A stretch of DNA of 64,000 bases from JAHEKB01 sp049115575 (lineage in GTDB: Bacteria; Bacteroidota; Bacteroidia; NS11-12g; UBA9320), in contig JAGDZU010000002.1 of assembly GCA_049115575.1 (NCBI GenBank), forward strand, positions 186,001-250,000. The letters are read 5' to 3'. The notes below the pieces were generated by a model, which searched no databases, was not told where the DNA came from, and was given only the letters and a program-made list of their open reading frames with translations. Of the stretch, positions 1-9,170 are shown one piece after another. The translations under genes and the position numbers were made by a program. How positions within the stretch are numbered: position 1 is the first letter of the stretch; every line of letters begins with the position of its first letter.

Positions 1-1562
1 GTTTGTCTCAGTTCACTGATAATTGCGTTCTGCTGGTCCTCGCCATTTGCAATTTGGGCATCAACCGAAGTTATAAATTTCTTAAGCTGATTCGCTACCG
101 CTGTATTAAGAGCAGTCATTGGTTGAGCAGAATTCTTTGAAGAACCAACCGCTCGCAACTCAAATTTGTTGCCAGTAAATGCAAAAGGAGATGTTCTGTT
201 TCTGTCTGTATTGTCAACCAATATTTCTGGAATATTGCTGATGTTTATGGTCTTGTTTCCGTTGTCCACTTCACTTGAAGCACCATTCTCAAAATCATCT
301 AAAACACGTTTAAGTGTGGATCCCACAAATGCGGAAATAATTGCAGGAGGGGCTTCGTTGGCTCCAAGTCTGTGATCGTTTGCGGCTGATGCAATACTTG
401 CACGTATTATGTCTGCATTGTCGTGAAGAGCAGCTAAAGTGTTAATGAAGAATGCCAAAAACAAAAGATTAGATTCGGGGTTGCTTCCTGGTGAAAGCAA
501 ATTAACCCCAGTATTAGTAATCACTGACCAATTGTTGTGTTTACCTGATCCATTAATTCCAGCAAAGGGTTTTTCATGTAGTAAGACTCGGAAATTGTGC
601 CTTTTGGCAATCTCATCCATAAGGTCCATCAACAATTGATTGTGGTCTATTGCCAGATTAACCCCTTCAAATAAGGGTGCGCATTCATATTGACCAGGAG
701 CAACTTCATTATGTCTTGTTTTCAATGGGATGCCAAGTTTTAAGGCTTCCAACTCCAGATCGTACATATAGTTAAAAACCCTGTCTGGAATAGAACCAAA
801 ATAATGATCATCCATCTGTTGACCTTTCGCAGGAGCATGTCCTATCAATGTTCTTTCGCAAAGCATAAGATCTGGTCTTGCTATAAACAAAGCTTCGTCA
901 ACTAAAAAATATTCTTGCTCAATTCCCAAAGAGGCTTTGCATGTTGTAACGGCTTCATCGAAATAATTGCATAATGCAACAGCTTGATCTTCTAAGAATT
1001 TTAGAGATTTCAGAAGGGGAGCTTTATAATCCAAAGCCTCACCATTGTAAGAGACAAATACTGTTGGAATACATAAAGTTGATCCTGTGGAATTCTCATA
1101 AATGAAGGCTGGAGAGCTTGGGTCCCATGCCGTATATCCACGGGCTTCAAAAGTGTTTCTCAATCCACCGCTCGGCAAACTTGATGCATCAGGTTCTTGT
1201 TGAACAAGATTCCCAGCTGAAAACTTTTCTATAGCTTGACCATCTTTTCCATCGTAAAAAGAATCGTGTTTTTCTGCTGTGGAGCCTGTCAATGGTTGAA
1301 ACCAGTGAGTATAATGTGTTGCTCCTCTTTCAAGAGCCCATTTTTTCATACCATCAGCAATATGGGCTGCCATATCACGATTGATGGATATGCCATCTCT
1401 AATGGCCGTTGATACAGCAACATATGCCTCTTTGTTTAAATATTGCTGCATTGCAGCATCATCAAAAACATTACTTGCAAAGAGTTTTGGAATGGACTTT
1501 TCGGTAGAATTTAGGTGAACCACACCTCGGTTCTGTGCCTGGGTAATTGCTTGAAATCTCAT
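1..1562 (-). CDS. glnN: Glutamine synthetase type III (partial, C-terminus off the window)
   Basis: ATP-dependent ligation of ammonia to glutamate, cytoplasmic. The frame is open from the ATG at 1562 to the window edge, giving about 520 of the roughly 725 residues usual for GSIII. It starts MRFQAITQAQNRGVVHLN, the GSIII N-terminal signature, and carries EQEYFLVDE (about residue 214), HNEVAPGQYE (about 287) and NGSGKHNNWS (about 340), which are the glutamate and metal/ATP-site motifs of this family. The size and these motifs separate it from the shorter GSI and GSII. A -7 box lies 15 bases before the start. The missing end is due to the window boundary, not truncation of the gene. The family is sure; the symbol glnN is the usual name for GSIII. 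Confidence 0.95.
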   Translation of the reverse strand, partial: MRFQAITQAQNRGVVHLNSTEKSIPKLFASNVFDDAAMQQYLNKEAYVAVSTAIRDGISINRDMAAHIADGMKKWALERGATHYTHWFQPLTGSTAEKHDSFYDGKDGQAIEKFSAGNLVQQEPDASSLPSGGLRNTFEARGYTAWDPSSPAFIYENSTGSTLCIPTVFVSYNGEALDYKAPLLKSLKFLEDQAVALCNYFDEAVTTCKASLGIEQEYFLVDEALFIARPDLMLCERTLIGHAPAKGQQMDDHYFGSIPDRVFNYMYDLELEALKLGIPLKTRHNEVAPGQYECAPLFEGVNLAIDHNQLLMDLMDEIAKRHNFRVLLHEKPFAGINGSGKHNNWSVITNTGVNLLSPGSNPESNLLFLAFFINTLAALHDNADIIRASIASAANDHRLGANEAPPAIISAFVGSTLKRVLDDFENGASSEVDNGNKTINISNIPEILVDNTDRNRTSPFAFTGNKFELRAVGSSKNSAQPMTALNTAVANQLKKFITSVDAQIANGEDQQNAIISELRQ

Positions 1563-1577
1563 ATTGACAACTAGTGG

Positions 1578-1585
1578 CAAAAGTA
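1578..1585 (-). promoter_or_regulatory. Putative -7 box of the glutamine synthetase gene
   Basis: TACTTTTG on the minus strand matches the Bacteroidota -7 consensus TAnnTTTG and ends 15 bases before the ATG. No clear TTG -33 element at 17-23 bases. Confidence 0.5.
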
Positions 1586-1657
1586 GACTGAGCACTTATT
1601 GAGCTAGGCTAATGATTTTGATTTTAGCCCACAAAAAATCAACAGCAATCCACATTT

Positions 1658-2731
1658 CTATATTAGGCCTCCGACTTTTAATTTTTCAGCGTTTTCAGCC
1701 ATTTTCAACTCATCTATAATGCCTTGAATATCACCACCTAAGATTGCAGGAAGGTTGTACAATGTAAGATTAATTCTATGGTCTGTAACACGCCCTTGAG
1801 GAAAGTTATAAGTCCTAATCTTAGCAGATCTATCACCAGAAGAGACGAGGGTCTTTCTAGTTTTGGCAATTTCCTCTTGTTTTTTTAAAACCTCGGCTTC
1901 ATATAATCGGCTCCTCAATACAGAAAGTGCTTTGTCAAAGTTTTTATGTTGTGATCTTCCGTCTTGACACTCCACCACTATTCCAGTTGGAATATGTGTT
2001 AATCTTACCGCCGATTCTGTCTTATTTACGTGTTGGCCTCCAGCACCGGAAGATCTGTAAGTATCTCTTCTTACATCTTTCATATCCAGTTTAACATCAA
2101 CTTCATCTGCCTCGGCCAAAACCGCTACGGTTGCAGCTGAAGTATGCACTCTGCCTTGAGATTCAGTCTCAGGTACTCGCTGAACACGATGAACACCTGA
2201 TTCGAATTTTAGTATGCCGTATGCCCCAGCACCATTTACTTTGAATGATATTTTGTTAAATCCACCTACAGTACCTTCCATCACCTCAACAAGCTCAGTT
2301 CCCCAATTGTTATCTGCACAAAACCGTTCATACATTTTGTAGAGATCACCTGCAAATAAGCTAGCTTCATCTCCTCCTGTGCCAGACCTGATTTCTACTA
2401 TGGCACTTTTATCGTCTTCAGGGTCTTTTGGTATAAGTAGGAACTTGATTTTGTCTTCTAAGGGAGTTCTTTCTTTACTCAATTGCTCGAATTCCTCTTT
2501 TGCCATTTCTTTCATCTCCACGTCTGTCTCAACTTCCAAGATTTGTTTAGCTTCCTGAATATTGGCCAGCAAGTTGCGATACTTGAAATAGGCTTCATCC
2601 AATTCTTTAAGGTCGCTGTATTCTTTGTTCAACTTACTGAACTTGTTCATATCAGAAGCAATTTCAGGACTGCTTAGGAGTTGTTCTAGTTCAAGAAAAC
2701 GAGCGTGTATGGCTTCTAGTTTTTCGAGCAT
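1658..2731 (-). CDS. prfA: Peptide chain release factor 1
   Basis: Recognises UAA/UAG in the ribosomal A site and triggers peptide release. At 357 residues it has the normal RF1 length. The GGQ catalytic tripeptide is at 231-233 (SSGAGGQHVNKTESAV) and the codon-reading PxT tripeptide is at 187-189 as PET in RVPETESQGR, which identifies RF1 rather than RF2 (SPF). The N-terminal 100 residues are the charged helical domain. The start follows a -7 box by 16 bases, so the gene probably has its own promoter although it is downstream of lpxH and the propeller gene in the same direction. Confidence 0.97.
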   Translation of the reverse strand: MLEKLEAIHARFLELEQLLSSPEIASDMNKFSKLNKEYSDLKELDEAYFKYRNLLANIQEAKQILEVETDVEMKEMAKEEFEQLSKERTPLEDKIKFLLIPKDPEDDKSAIVEIRSGTGGDEASLFAGDLYKMYERFCADNNWGTELVEVMEGTVGGFNKISFKVNGAGAYGILKFESGVHRVQRVPETESQGRVHTSAATVAVLAEADEVDVKLDMKDVRRDTYRSSGAGGQHVNKTESAVRLTHIPTGIVVECQDGRSQHKNFDKALSVLRSRLYEAEVLKKQEEIAKTRKTLVSSGDRSAKIRTYNFPQGRVTDHRINLTLYNLPAILGGDIQGIIDELKMAENAEKLKVGGLI

Positions 2732-2747
2732 TTTTTATTGTTCGGGG

Positions 2748-2755
2748 CAAAAATA
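2748..2755 (-). promoter_or_regulatory. Putative -7 box of prfA
   Basis: TATTTTTG on the minus strand, exact TAnnTTTG, followed by CCCC and the prfA ATG 16 bases later. It lies in the 35-base gap after the preceding gene. Confidence 0.5.
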
Positions 2756-2766
2756 GGTGAACAATG

Positions 2767-3564
2767 TTATAAGGCAGATAGTCTTATTATTTGATGTTTA
2801 ACCGGCACTAATATGCGGCCAGACGTGAAATCAAAATGTTTAATGTAGTGGCTAGCAAAATCGTATTTTTTGAAAACGAACTCTTTCAAATGATAGCTCA
2901 TTAGCTTTCCTTGAACAAGAGCAACAAGCAAATCATTTTCAACATCAAAATCTGTAATACCAAGCAAAGGGATCTTCTTAATATATGTACCAAACATGTC
3001 GAATACCAAGATTCCAAGACTTGAATCCGCCAAGTAGACCTGATTGTTGTATTCTATGATTGAATGGGGGTTAAGTGAGCCGTCAATAAAGTTGGAAATA
3101 GGGCCACTATTTTGGGTAATTACTCCATCTTTTTGAATTTTTTTTATTTCAAGCGAGCTTAGATCGTAAACCCACATACCGTTATCGAAAGATCGGCACG
3201 CAGCCCTTATGTTTCCATACCCAAAAACGGTTAAATCTATTTCACCTCTAACATTCAGCATATTATCGTAAAACACTATCATGTTTTGATCGCGATAGAA
3301 AACATAGATTTCAAAAGGATTGCTACAATCTATGGAATATACTTCTCCATATAACTTGGTATTGACTCTGGTGATTTCCTTACCATCCTTACTCAATTTA
3401 ATGATGTTATTCTCCTGATCAGCAATAAACATATTGCCTTTTGAGTCCGAGGAAATCAGACTCACAGTAATGCTAGAATCTAAGCTCAGAGTGTCATTGC
3501 CAAAGGCAGCAACACCAATGAACAAGCTCAAGCTAAGGACGATATGTTTTAAGTTCAAGACCAT
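2767..3564 (-). CDS. Secreted beta-propeller-like protein of unknown function
   Basis: Not recognised as a named family. The 265 residues start with a hydrophobic signal peptide (about 1-22, ending AAFGND) and continue as short repeated beta-rich segments such as GNMFIADQENNIIKLSKDG and NQVYLADSSLGILVFDMFG, which look like NHL/six-bladed propeller blades. This suggests an exported, perhaps periplasmic or surface, protein. The only sensible start, ATG at 3564, overlaps the end of lpxH by 32 bases, so the two are probably cotranscribed and translationally coupled. It may be a Bacteroidota-restricted companion of lpxH; no function can be assigned. Confidence 0.75.
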   Translation of the reverse strand: MVLNLKHIVLSLSLFIGVAAFGNDTLSLDSSITVSLISSDSKGNMFIADQENNIIKLSKDGKEITRVNTKLYGEVYSIDCSNPFEIYVFYRDQNMIVFYDNMLNVRGEIDLTVFGYGNIRAACRSFDNGMWVYDLSSLEIKKIQKDGVITQNSGPISNFIDGSLNPHSIIEYNNQVYLADSSLGILVFDMFGTYIKKIPLLGITDFDVENDLLVALVQGKLMSYHLKEFVFKKYDFASHYIKHFDFTSGRILVPVKHQIIRLSAL

Positions 3565-4276
3565 TGTTGTCTAAAACGGCAAAAGTGTTGTGGCTTACCC
3601 AATCTCCTAGATTAACAAACCGAGTTGTTTCGTTAACTTTTTCAATCCGAGGCTGGTGCCTATGGCCATAGATATAGTAGTCCCTATGATTTAGCACTTC
3701 CAATTCCCCTGTGAATTGATATTGGAATTCTTTTTCTAGTGGAATGGTTTTCAAATCTTTTGCTTCGTTCTTTAAACGACTTTTTTTAGATAAATATTGA
3801 GCCAATCCCATGCCAAAATTTGGATGCATACGGTGAAAAAGCCAAATGGCCCATTTACTCCTAAATACTTTTCGAATGAATTTATACCAAAAATCACCTG
3901 GTCCAATACCATCGCCATGATGAACATAAAGCTTGTGACCATGAATCTCCCCTTCCCATTCTTCATCAATTACTACAAGCCCAATTTCTTTACTTAAATA
4001 GTCAAAAGTCCACATATCGTGATTGCCTTTGAAAAAGTAAATCTTAATACCTTGATCCGTTAATTCGGCAAGTTTGCCCAATAGCCTAGTATAGTATTTT
4101 GGAACAACCGTATTGTATTCATACCAGAAATCAAAAATATCGCCTACGAGAAATATACTTTGAGCATCAGTTTTGATTTCTTCTAACCAAGACACGATTC
4201 TCTTTTCCCTTTCTAACGAGGATTGATAGTCAGGACTTCCAAGGTGGAAATCGGATGCGAAAAAGACCTTACTCAT
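3533..4276 (-). CDS. lpxH: UDP-2,3-diacylglucosamine diphosphatase (LpxH-type metallophosphoesterase)
   Basis: Hydrolyses UDP-2,3-diacylglucosamine to lipid X and UMP in lipid A synthesis, peripheral at the inner membrane. Counting from the chosen ATG, the 247 residues carry the metallophosphoesterase metal ligands in order: D9 and H11 (SDFHLG), GDIFDFW (45-51), GNHD (84-87), HHGDG (119-123) and GHRH (204-207). The reading frame also allows a TTG start 12 bases upstream, but that codon lies inside a perfect -7 box, so ATG at 4276 is preferred. Some Bacteroidota paralogues are annotated only as UDP-2,3-diacylglucosamine hydrolase-like, so substrate is inferred from family. Confidence 0.85.
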   Translation of the reverse strand: MSKVFFASDFHLGSPDYQSSLEREKRIVSWLEEIKTDAQSIFLVGDIFDFWYEYNTVVPKYYTRLLGKLAELTDQGIKIYFFKGNHDMWTFDYLSKEIGLVVIDEEWEGEIHGHKLYVHHGDGIGPGDFWYKFIRKVFRSKWAIWLFHRMHPNFGMGLAQYLSKKSRLKNEAKDLKTIPLEKEFQYQFTGELEVLNHRDYYIYGHRHQPRIEKVNETTRFVNLGDWVSHNTFAVLDNNGLELKTYRP

Positions 4277-4285
4277 GGCTTGGGA

Positions 4286-4293
4286 CAAATGTA
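4286..4293 (-). promoter_or_regulatory. Putative -7 box of lpxH
   Basis: TACATTTG on the minus strand, exact TAnnTTTG, ending 9 bases before the ATG at 4276. It overlaps the alternative TTG start and so argues against it. Confidence 0.55.
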
Positions 4294-4327
4294 ATTCATT
4301 AAAAGCAAGACAAGATACTGCTAACTA

Positions 4328-7111
4328 TCAATGTGCTTGAAGCCAATTGTCTCCGCTCCCAGATTCAACAAGCACTGGGACGTCTAATGGCATTGCGGAT
4401 TCCATCATTTCCTTAACCAAAGGAATCAACTCATCAAGCTCAGACTTTGGAACATCAAATAACAATTCATCATGAACCTGTAAGATCATTTTGCTTTTGA
4501 GATTAGAGTTTTTCAAATATTCATGAATTTTTATCATGGCAACTTTAATCATATCGGCTGCTGAACCTTGGATTGGAGCATTAATGGCGTTGCGTTCTGC
4601 AAAGCCTACTACCGTTCTGTTGTTGGAGTTTATGTCTGGAATGTACCTTCTTCTCCCCATTAAGGTTTTTACGTAACCATTTTCCCTGCAGAAATTTATG
4701 GTTTCATCCATGTAATTTTTTATTCCTGGAAATTGCTGAAAGTATGCGTCAATTAACTCTTTTGCTTCATTTCTGCTAATACCAAGGTTTTGAGCTAGAC
4801 CAAAAGCCCCTTGCCCATATATGAGACCAAAGTTTACACTTTTAGCTTTATAGCGTTGTTCCTTAGTAACCTCGTCTAGTCCTATGTCGAAGACCTTAGC
4901 GGCAGTGGCGGAGTGAATGTCTAGGCCATCTTTAAATGCGTCCATCATTCCCTTATCTTTTGCTACGGACGCCACTATTCTAAGTTCAATTTGCGAATAA
5001 TCGGCGGCCAACAAAGTGTGATCTTTATCTCTAGGGATGAACGCTTTTCTAACCTCTTTACCTCTCTCGGTTCGTATTGGAATGTTCTGTAAGTTTGGAT
5101 TGTTACTACTCAATCTTCCAGTTGCTGCAACAGCCTGAGCAAAGCTTGTATGAACTCTGCCAGTTTGCTTATTCACCAGATTTGGCAATGCATCTACATA
5201 AGTGGATTTCAACTTTTGAATTTGTCTGTATTCAAGAACGTCGGCAACAATTTGATGCTCACTTGCAAGTTTCTTCAAGGTATCTTCATCTGTTCTGTAT
5301 TGACCCGTTTTTGTTTTCTTAGCCTTGGGGTCTAGCTTTAATACATCAAACAGTAATTCACCTAATTGTTTAGGGCTTGCAATATTGAAGTTTGATTCAG
5401 ATGTTTTATGAATGCTTTTTTCCAATGCGATAGCTTCTTTTTCAAGCTTTTCACTGTAGGTATTTAAAAAATTCACATCTAGGGTTACTCCTTCTAACTC
5501 CATAGAAGACAAGACCTTAACTAAAGGAATTTCAAGCTCATCATGAAGTTTTCGCACTTCTAGCTCCTTTAGCTTTGGCTCTAGAACTTGCTTTAATTGA
5601 AATGTAATATCAGCATCCTCAGCTGCATATTCTGTGGCTTTATCTAAGGCCACGGTGTCAAAAGTCAATTGGTTCTTGCCTCTTTTTCCAATGAGGGTTT
5701 CTATTGAAACGGGTTTGTAATTGAGGAAATTCATGGCCATAGCATCCATATTATGCCTTTGGTCTGGTTCAATCAGGTAATGAGCAAGCATGGTGTCAAA
5801 CAAAGGCCCATCTAGTTTAATGCCATAGCGTAAAAGAACCATCAAATCATACTTGATGTTTTGAGCTATTTTTTCAATGTTTGGATTTTCAAACACGGGT
5901 TGAAAAAGCTCTAGCATGCTTTTGGTTCCTTCAAAATCTCTAGGCATAGCAACATAATATCCCTCTCTTGCTTTAAATGAAATGGCCAATCCTAATACTT
6001 CAGCTTCTAGCTTATTCAGACTAGTTGTCTCTGTATCAAAACAAAAACTAGATTGTTTATCTAATAGAGCGGTAAGTTGGATTGCATCCTCTTTTGTTTC
6101 TATAAGGGTGTATTTATGCTCGGTATTTTCAATAGTTCTGATTTCTGTTGTTTGAGGTTTCTTAGCTGGTTCTGCAGCCATATTAGAACCTCCACCAAAA
6201 AGATCTCCTTGCACTGCCATACCTGCTCCCATCTTGTCTCCAAGCAGTCTTTTGCCCAAATTCCTGAATTCCAATTCTTGAAAAAGTTGCTGCAGCTTAT
6301 CGGAATTTGGTTCTTCCAAAACCAAAGAATTTTCATTGAACTCTACGGGAACATCATCTATAATAGTAGCTAGCTTTTTAGATAGAAAAGCCAGCTCTTT
6401 ATTTTCATCTATGCGTTCTTTTAATTTACCTTTTAGTGCCGAAGTGTCTTCATACAGACCCTCCATACTTCCATATTCTTTGAGAAGTTTGGCGGCGGTT
6501 TTTTCACCTACACCGGGAACTCCTGGGATGTTGTCCACCTTATCTCCCATGAGACCCAGTAAATCTATTACTTGCTCAGTTCGGTCCAACCCAAAACGTT
6601 CACAAACCTCTTTAGGACCCCATACCTCAGCTTTATTTCCAGATCGTGCTGGTTTAAACATGAGAACTTTTTCTGTAACAGCCTGACCAAAGTCTTTGTC
6701 AGGAGTCATCATGTAAGTAATGAAATGATTTCTTTCAGCCTCTTTAGCCAATGTGACTATGACATCATCTGCCTCATATCCCTCTTTCTCCAAAATGGGA
6801 ATATTAAAGGCTTCTATAATTTTTCTAATGAAGGGTTCAGATCTAACTATGTCTTCAGGTGTTTCATCTCTATTGGCCTTGTATTCTTTATACTCTTGTT
6901 TTCTAATGTTCTCTGATTTGTGATCAAATACAACGGCAATATGAGTGGGTTTTTGATTTTCAAGGATATCTAGAAGTGTAGTTGTAAAGCCAAATATGGC
7001 GTTCGTATTCAGACCGTAGCTTGTAATTCTAGGATTCTTTATAAAAGCGTAATAAGCTCTAAAAATCAATGCATAGGCATCGAGCAAAAACAATTTCTTC
7101 TCTTCTGGCAT
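4328..7111 (-). CDS. polA: DNA polymerase I
   Basis: Repair and Okazaki-fragment polymerase. At 927 residues all three domains are present: 5'-3' exonuclease/flap domain (1 to about 300, with GLMGDKVDNIPGVPGVGEKT), 3'-5' proofreading exonuclease (about 350-530) and family A polymerase (rest). The proofreading residues look intact: DTETTS near 359, NIKYD, and the YAAEDAD motif. Polymerase motif A is DYSQIELRI (about 704), the O-helix KSVNFGLIYG is near 755 and motif C VHDELLF is near 880. Unlike many bacterial Pol I proteins with a dead exonuclease, this one should proofread. It has its own promoter 7 bases before the ATG. Confidence 0.98.
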   Translation of the reverse strand: MPEEKKLFLLDAYALIFRAYYAFIKNPRITSYGLNTNAIFGFTTTLLDILENQKPTHIAVVFDHKSENIRKQEYKEYKANRDETPEDIVRSEPFIRKIIEAFNIPILEKEGYEADDVIVTLAKEAERNHFITYMMTPDKDFGQAVTEKVLMFKPARSGNKAEVWGPKEVCERFGLDRTEQVIDLLGLMGDKVDNIPGVPGVGEKTAAKLLKEYGSMEGLYEDTSALKGKLKERIDENKELAFLSKKLATIIDDVPVEFNENSLVLEEPNSDKLQQLFQELEFRNLGKRLLGDKMGAGMAVQGDLFGGGSNMAAEPAKKPQTTEIRTIENTEHKYTLIETKEDAIQLTALLDKQSSFCFDTETTSLNKLEAEVLGLAISFKAREGYYVAMPRDFEGTKSMLELFQPVFENPNIEKIAQNIKYDLMVLLRYGIKLDGPLFDTMLAHYLIEPDQRHNMDAMAMNFLNYKPVSIETLIGKRGKNQLTFDTVALDKATEYAAEDADITFQLKQVLEPKLKELEVRKLHDELEIPLVKVLSSMELEGVTLDVNFLNTYSEKLEKEAIALEKSIHKTSESNFNIASPKQLGELLFDVLKLDPKAKKTKTGQYRTDEDTLKKLASEHQIVADVLEYRQIQKLKSTYVDALPNLVNKQTGRVHTSFAQAVAATGRLSSNNPNLQNIPIRTERGKEVRKAFIPRDKDHTLLAADYSQIELRIVASVAKDKGMMDAFKDGLDIHSATAAKVFDIGLDEVTKEQRYKAKSVNFGLIYGQGAFGLAQNLGISRNEAKELIDAYFQQFPGIKNYMDETINFCRENGYVKTLMGRRRYIPDINSNNRTVVGFAERNAINAPIQGSAADMIKVAMIKIHEYLKNSNLKSKMILQVHDELLFDVPKSELDELIPLVKEMMESAMPLDVPVLVESGSGDNWLQAH

Positions 7112-7118
7112 AAAGCAC

Positions 7119-7151
7119 CAAAAATAGGGATTAGGTTGAATGTAGATGCAA
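7119..7151 (-). promoter_or_regulatory. Putative polA promoter
   Basis: On the minus strand TTG (7149-7151), 22 bases, then TATTTTTG (7119-7126), ending 7 bases before the polA ATG. Both elements match the Bacteroidota -33/-7 pattern. Confidence 0.55.
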
Positions 7152-7199
7152 CTGTTTTACATTGATTTTGTAGCTTTACATCTTTATTTCTTTTTAAAT

Positions 7200-7859
7200 A
7201 TGAAAGCACCTGCAATTATTTTTATTTCTCTGCTACTGTCATTGTCAGAGACTGTACAAGGTCAAGGTAGCATTGAGTATGGAGTTAAGGCTGGACTGAA
7301 TATGAGCACCCAGTTTGGAGATACATATCAAGGGCTTGAATTCAAGCTGGGACTAGTAGCAGGGGTTTTCGGAATTGTACCTGTTCTCGAGGATAAGATT
7401 CTTGGAGTAGAGCTCAACTATTCACAAGAAGGAGCGTGGAATCCTAATTATGATTTCAGCACCTTTTCAGATGTGATTTATAGACAGACTCTCAGCTACA
7501 ATTATCTCAACATACCTGTTTATGTAGTCAATCCTCTGAATAATAGCTTGAACTGGTATATCGGAGCTCAATTAGGAGTGAGATTGTCTGCAAACGAGAT
7601 TAGAACCATAAAAAGTGGCACACCAGATTCTACGGATATGTCCGCGGGAACCAGGAACCTCAATAATCGAATTAAACTGTTATATCCAAGCTTTTTGGCT
7701 GGAGTTCAAAAAGATTTGAATGACAAACTGAAAGCTGATTTAAGGCTTCAATTTAGCCTATTCGACAACGTAAAGCGCAAGGCTGGAGACTCAGAAGGAA
7801 CATACCCAATTACCGTACAATTCAGCATAGCTTATAGATTGGGAAAAATGGAAGGTTAA
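7200..7859 (+). CDS. PorT-like outer-membrane beta-barrel protein
   Basis: The frame is open from 7146, but the ATG at 7200 (MKAPAIIFISLLL) starts a normal signal peptide ending near TVQGQ, so 219 residues are taken as the product. The mature part opens with GVKAGLNMSTQFG, the pattern of the PorT/outer membrane beta-barrel family (PF13568), followed by alternating amphipathic strands and an aromatic-poor C-terminus AYRLGK. Members lie in the outer membrane, and PorT itself serves type IX secretion, but most relatives have no known role. It is divergent from polA and 28 bases ahead of tyrS. Confidence 0.75.
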   Translation: MKAPAIIFISLLLSLSETVQGQGSIEYGVKAGLNMSTQFGDTYQGLEFKLGLVAGVFGIVPVLEDKILGVELNYSQEGAWNPNYDFSTFSDVIYRQTLSYNYLNIPVYVVNPLNNSLNWYIGAQLGVRLSANEIRTIKSGTPDSTDMSAGTRNLNNRIKLLYPSFLAGVQKDLNDKLKADLRLQFSLFDNVKRKAGDSEGTYPITVQFSIAYRLGKMEG

Positions 7860-7865
7860 TTCACT

Positions 7866-7873
7866 TAAATTTG
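7866..7873 (+). promoter_or_regulatory. Putative -7 box of tyrS
   Basis: TAAATTTG followed by CCC, exact TAnnTTTG, ending 14 bases before the tyrS ATG. The nearest TTG (7839-7841) is 24 bases away, slightly too far for a good -33. Confidence 0.5.
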
Positions 7874-7887
7874 CCCAAATTTTAGGA

Positions 7888-9168
7888 ATGGGATTTACAC
7901 CAAATTACAATCTGGTAGAAGAGTTAAAATGGAGAGGTCTGTATCACCAAGACATGCCTGGAACCGAAGAACTCTTGCAAAAAGAAATGGTGAAAGGCTA
8001 TATTGGTTTTGACCCAACTGCAGACTCTTTACATATTGGAAATATGGTGCCTATTATCTTATTGGTGCATTTGCAAAGATCAGGTCATAAACCTATTGCC
8101 TTGGTTGGTGGAGCAACGGGGATGGTTGGAGACCCATCAGGGAAGAAAGCAGAAAGACAGCTATTAGACCTTGAGACCATCAACCACAATCTCAAATGTC
8201 AAACAGAGCAACTCAAGAAATTCCTAAGCTTTAAAGGCGATAATGCCGCTGAAGTAGTTAACAACTATGACTGGTTTAAAGATTATGGGTTCTTAGATTT
8301 CATTAGGGAAATTGGCAAGCACATTAGCATCAACTACATGATGGCTAAGGATTCAGTTAAGAATAGATTGGAAGAAGGAATGTCTTTCACTGAATTTTCT
8401 TATCAGCTTGTTCAAGGCTATGATTTCTTTCATTTATGGAAAGAGCAGCAAGTGAAGTTGCAGATGGGTGGAAGCGATCAATGGGGTAACATTGTTACTG
8501 GTACTGAACTGATTAGAAGAAAAGGACAAGGTGAAGGATTTGCGCTAACAGCACCTTTAATTACTAAAGCAGATGGAAGTAAGTTTGGCAAGTCTGAAGG
8601 AGGAAATGTTTGGCTAGACGCAAACAGAACATCTCCTTATGAGTTTTATCAGTTCTGGATTAATGTGAGCGATGAAGATGCAGAACGCTACATTAAAATT
8701 TTCACTCTGCACAAAGAGTCTGAAATAGAGAATCTAATAAGCGAACATAAAGAAGCACCTCATCTAAGAGTCCTACAGAAAGAATTGGCTAAGTATATGA
8801 CTACTTGGGTTCATGGTGAAGAGGCATTCAATAAAGTTTTTGAAATGAGCGACTATTTGTTTAGGCCCGATTCAATAGAAAAGTTGTCTAGTTTGAATGA
8901 TCAAGATCTTTTGTCAATATTCAGCGGCAAACCTCAAGCCAAGATAGCAATCGTAGAAGGCATGAGCATGATAGATGTTCTATCGGCCCAAACACAGTTT
9001 CTGCCATCAAATAAAGAAGCTGGAAGAGCACTTAAAGAAAACTCAGTTTCTATTAACGGTGAAAAAGTAACAGCAGATAGGAGTCTCAGTGAACAGGACC
9101 TGATTAATGGGAAGTTTGTGATAGTACAACGCGGGAAGAGAAAACACTTTCTAATTATTAAAGAATAG
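7888..9168 (+). CDS. tyrS: Tyrosyl-tRNA synthetase
   Basis: Charges tRNA-Tyr with tyrosine. The 426 residues match the usual length of the bacterial enzyme. The class I HIGH motif appears as HIGN at 49-52 (TADSLHIGNM), the tyrosine-binding segment as QLVQGYDFFHL and QMGGSDQWGN, and the KMSKS loop as KFGKSEG at about 232-238. The last 65 residues form an S4 RNA-binding domain (NKEAGRALKENSVSINGEKV). The next gene starts three bases after the stop, so tyrS probably heads a small operon with the flavin protein. Confidence 0.98.
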   Translation: MGFTPNYNLVEELKWRGLYHQDMPGTEELLQKEMVKGYIGFDPTADSLHIGNMVPIILLVHLQRSGHKPIALVGGATGMVGDPSGKKAERQLLDLETINHNLKCQTEQLKKFLSFKGDNAAEVVNNYDWFKDYGFLDFIREIGKHISINYMMAKDSVKNRLEEGMSFTEFSYQLVQGYDFFHLWKEQQVKLQMGGSDQWGNIVTGTELIRRKGQGEGFALTAPLITKADGSKFGKSEGGNVWLDANRTSPYEFYQFWINVSDEDAERYIKIFTLHKESEIENLISEHKEAPHLRVLQKELAKYMTTWVHGEEAFNKVFEMSDYLFRPDSIEKLSSLNDQDLLSIFSGKPQAKIAIVEGMSMIDVLSAQTQFLPSNKEAGRALKENSVSINGEKVTADRSLSEQDLINGKFVIVQRGKRKHFLIIKE

Positions 9169-9170
9169 CA

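Noticed and set aside
166..639. Two short plus-strand frames at the start of the window
   Set aside because: Both lie opposite to the well-supported glutamine synthetase III coding sequence.
4277..4288. TTG start for lpxH
   Set aside because: It lies in a perfect -7 box and the ATG at 4276 gives a normal start.
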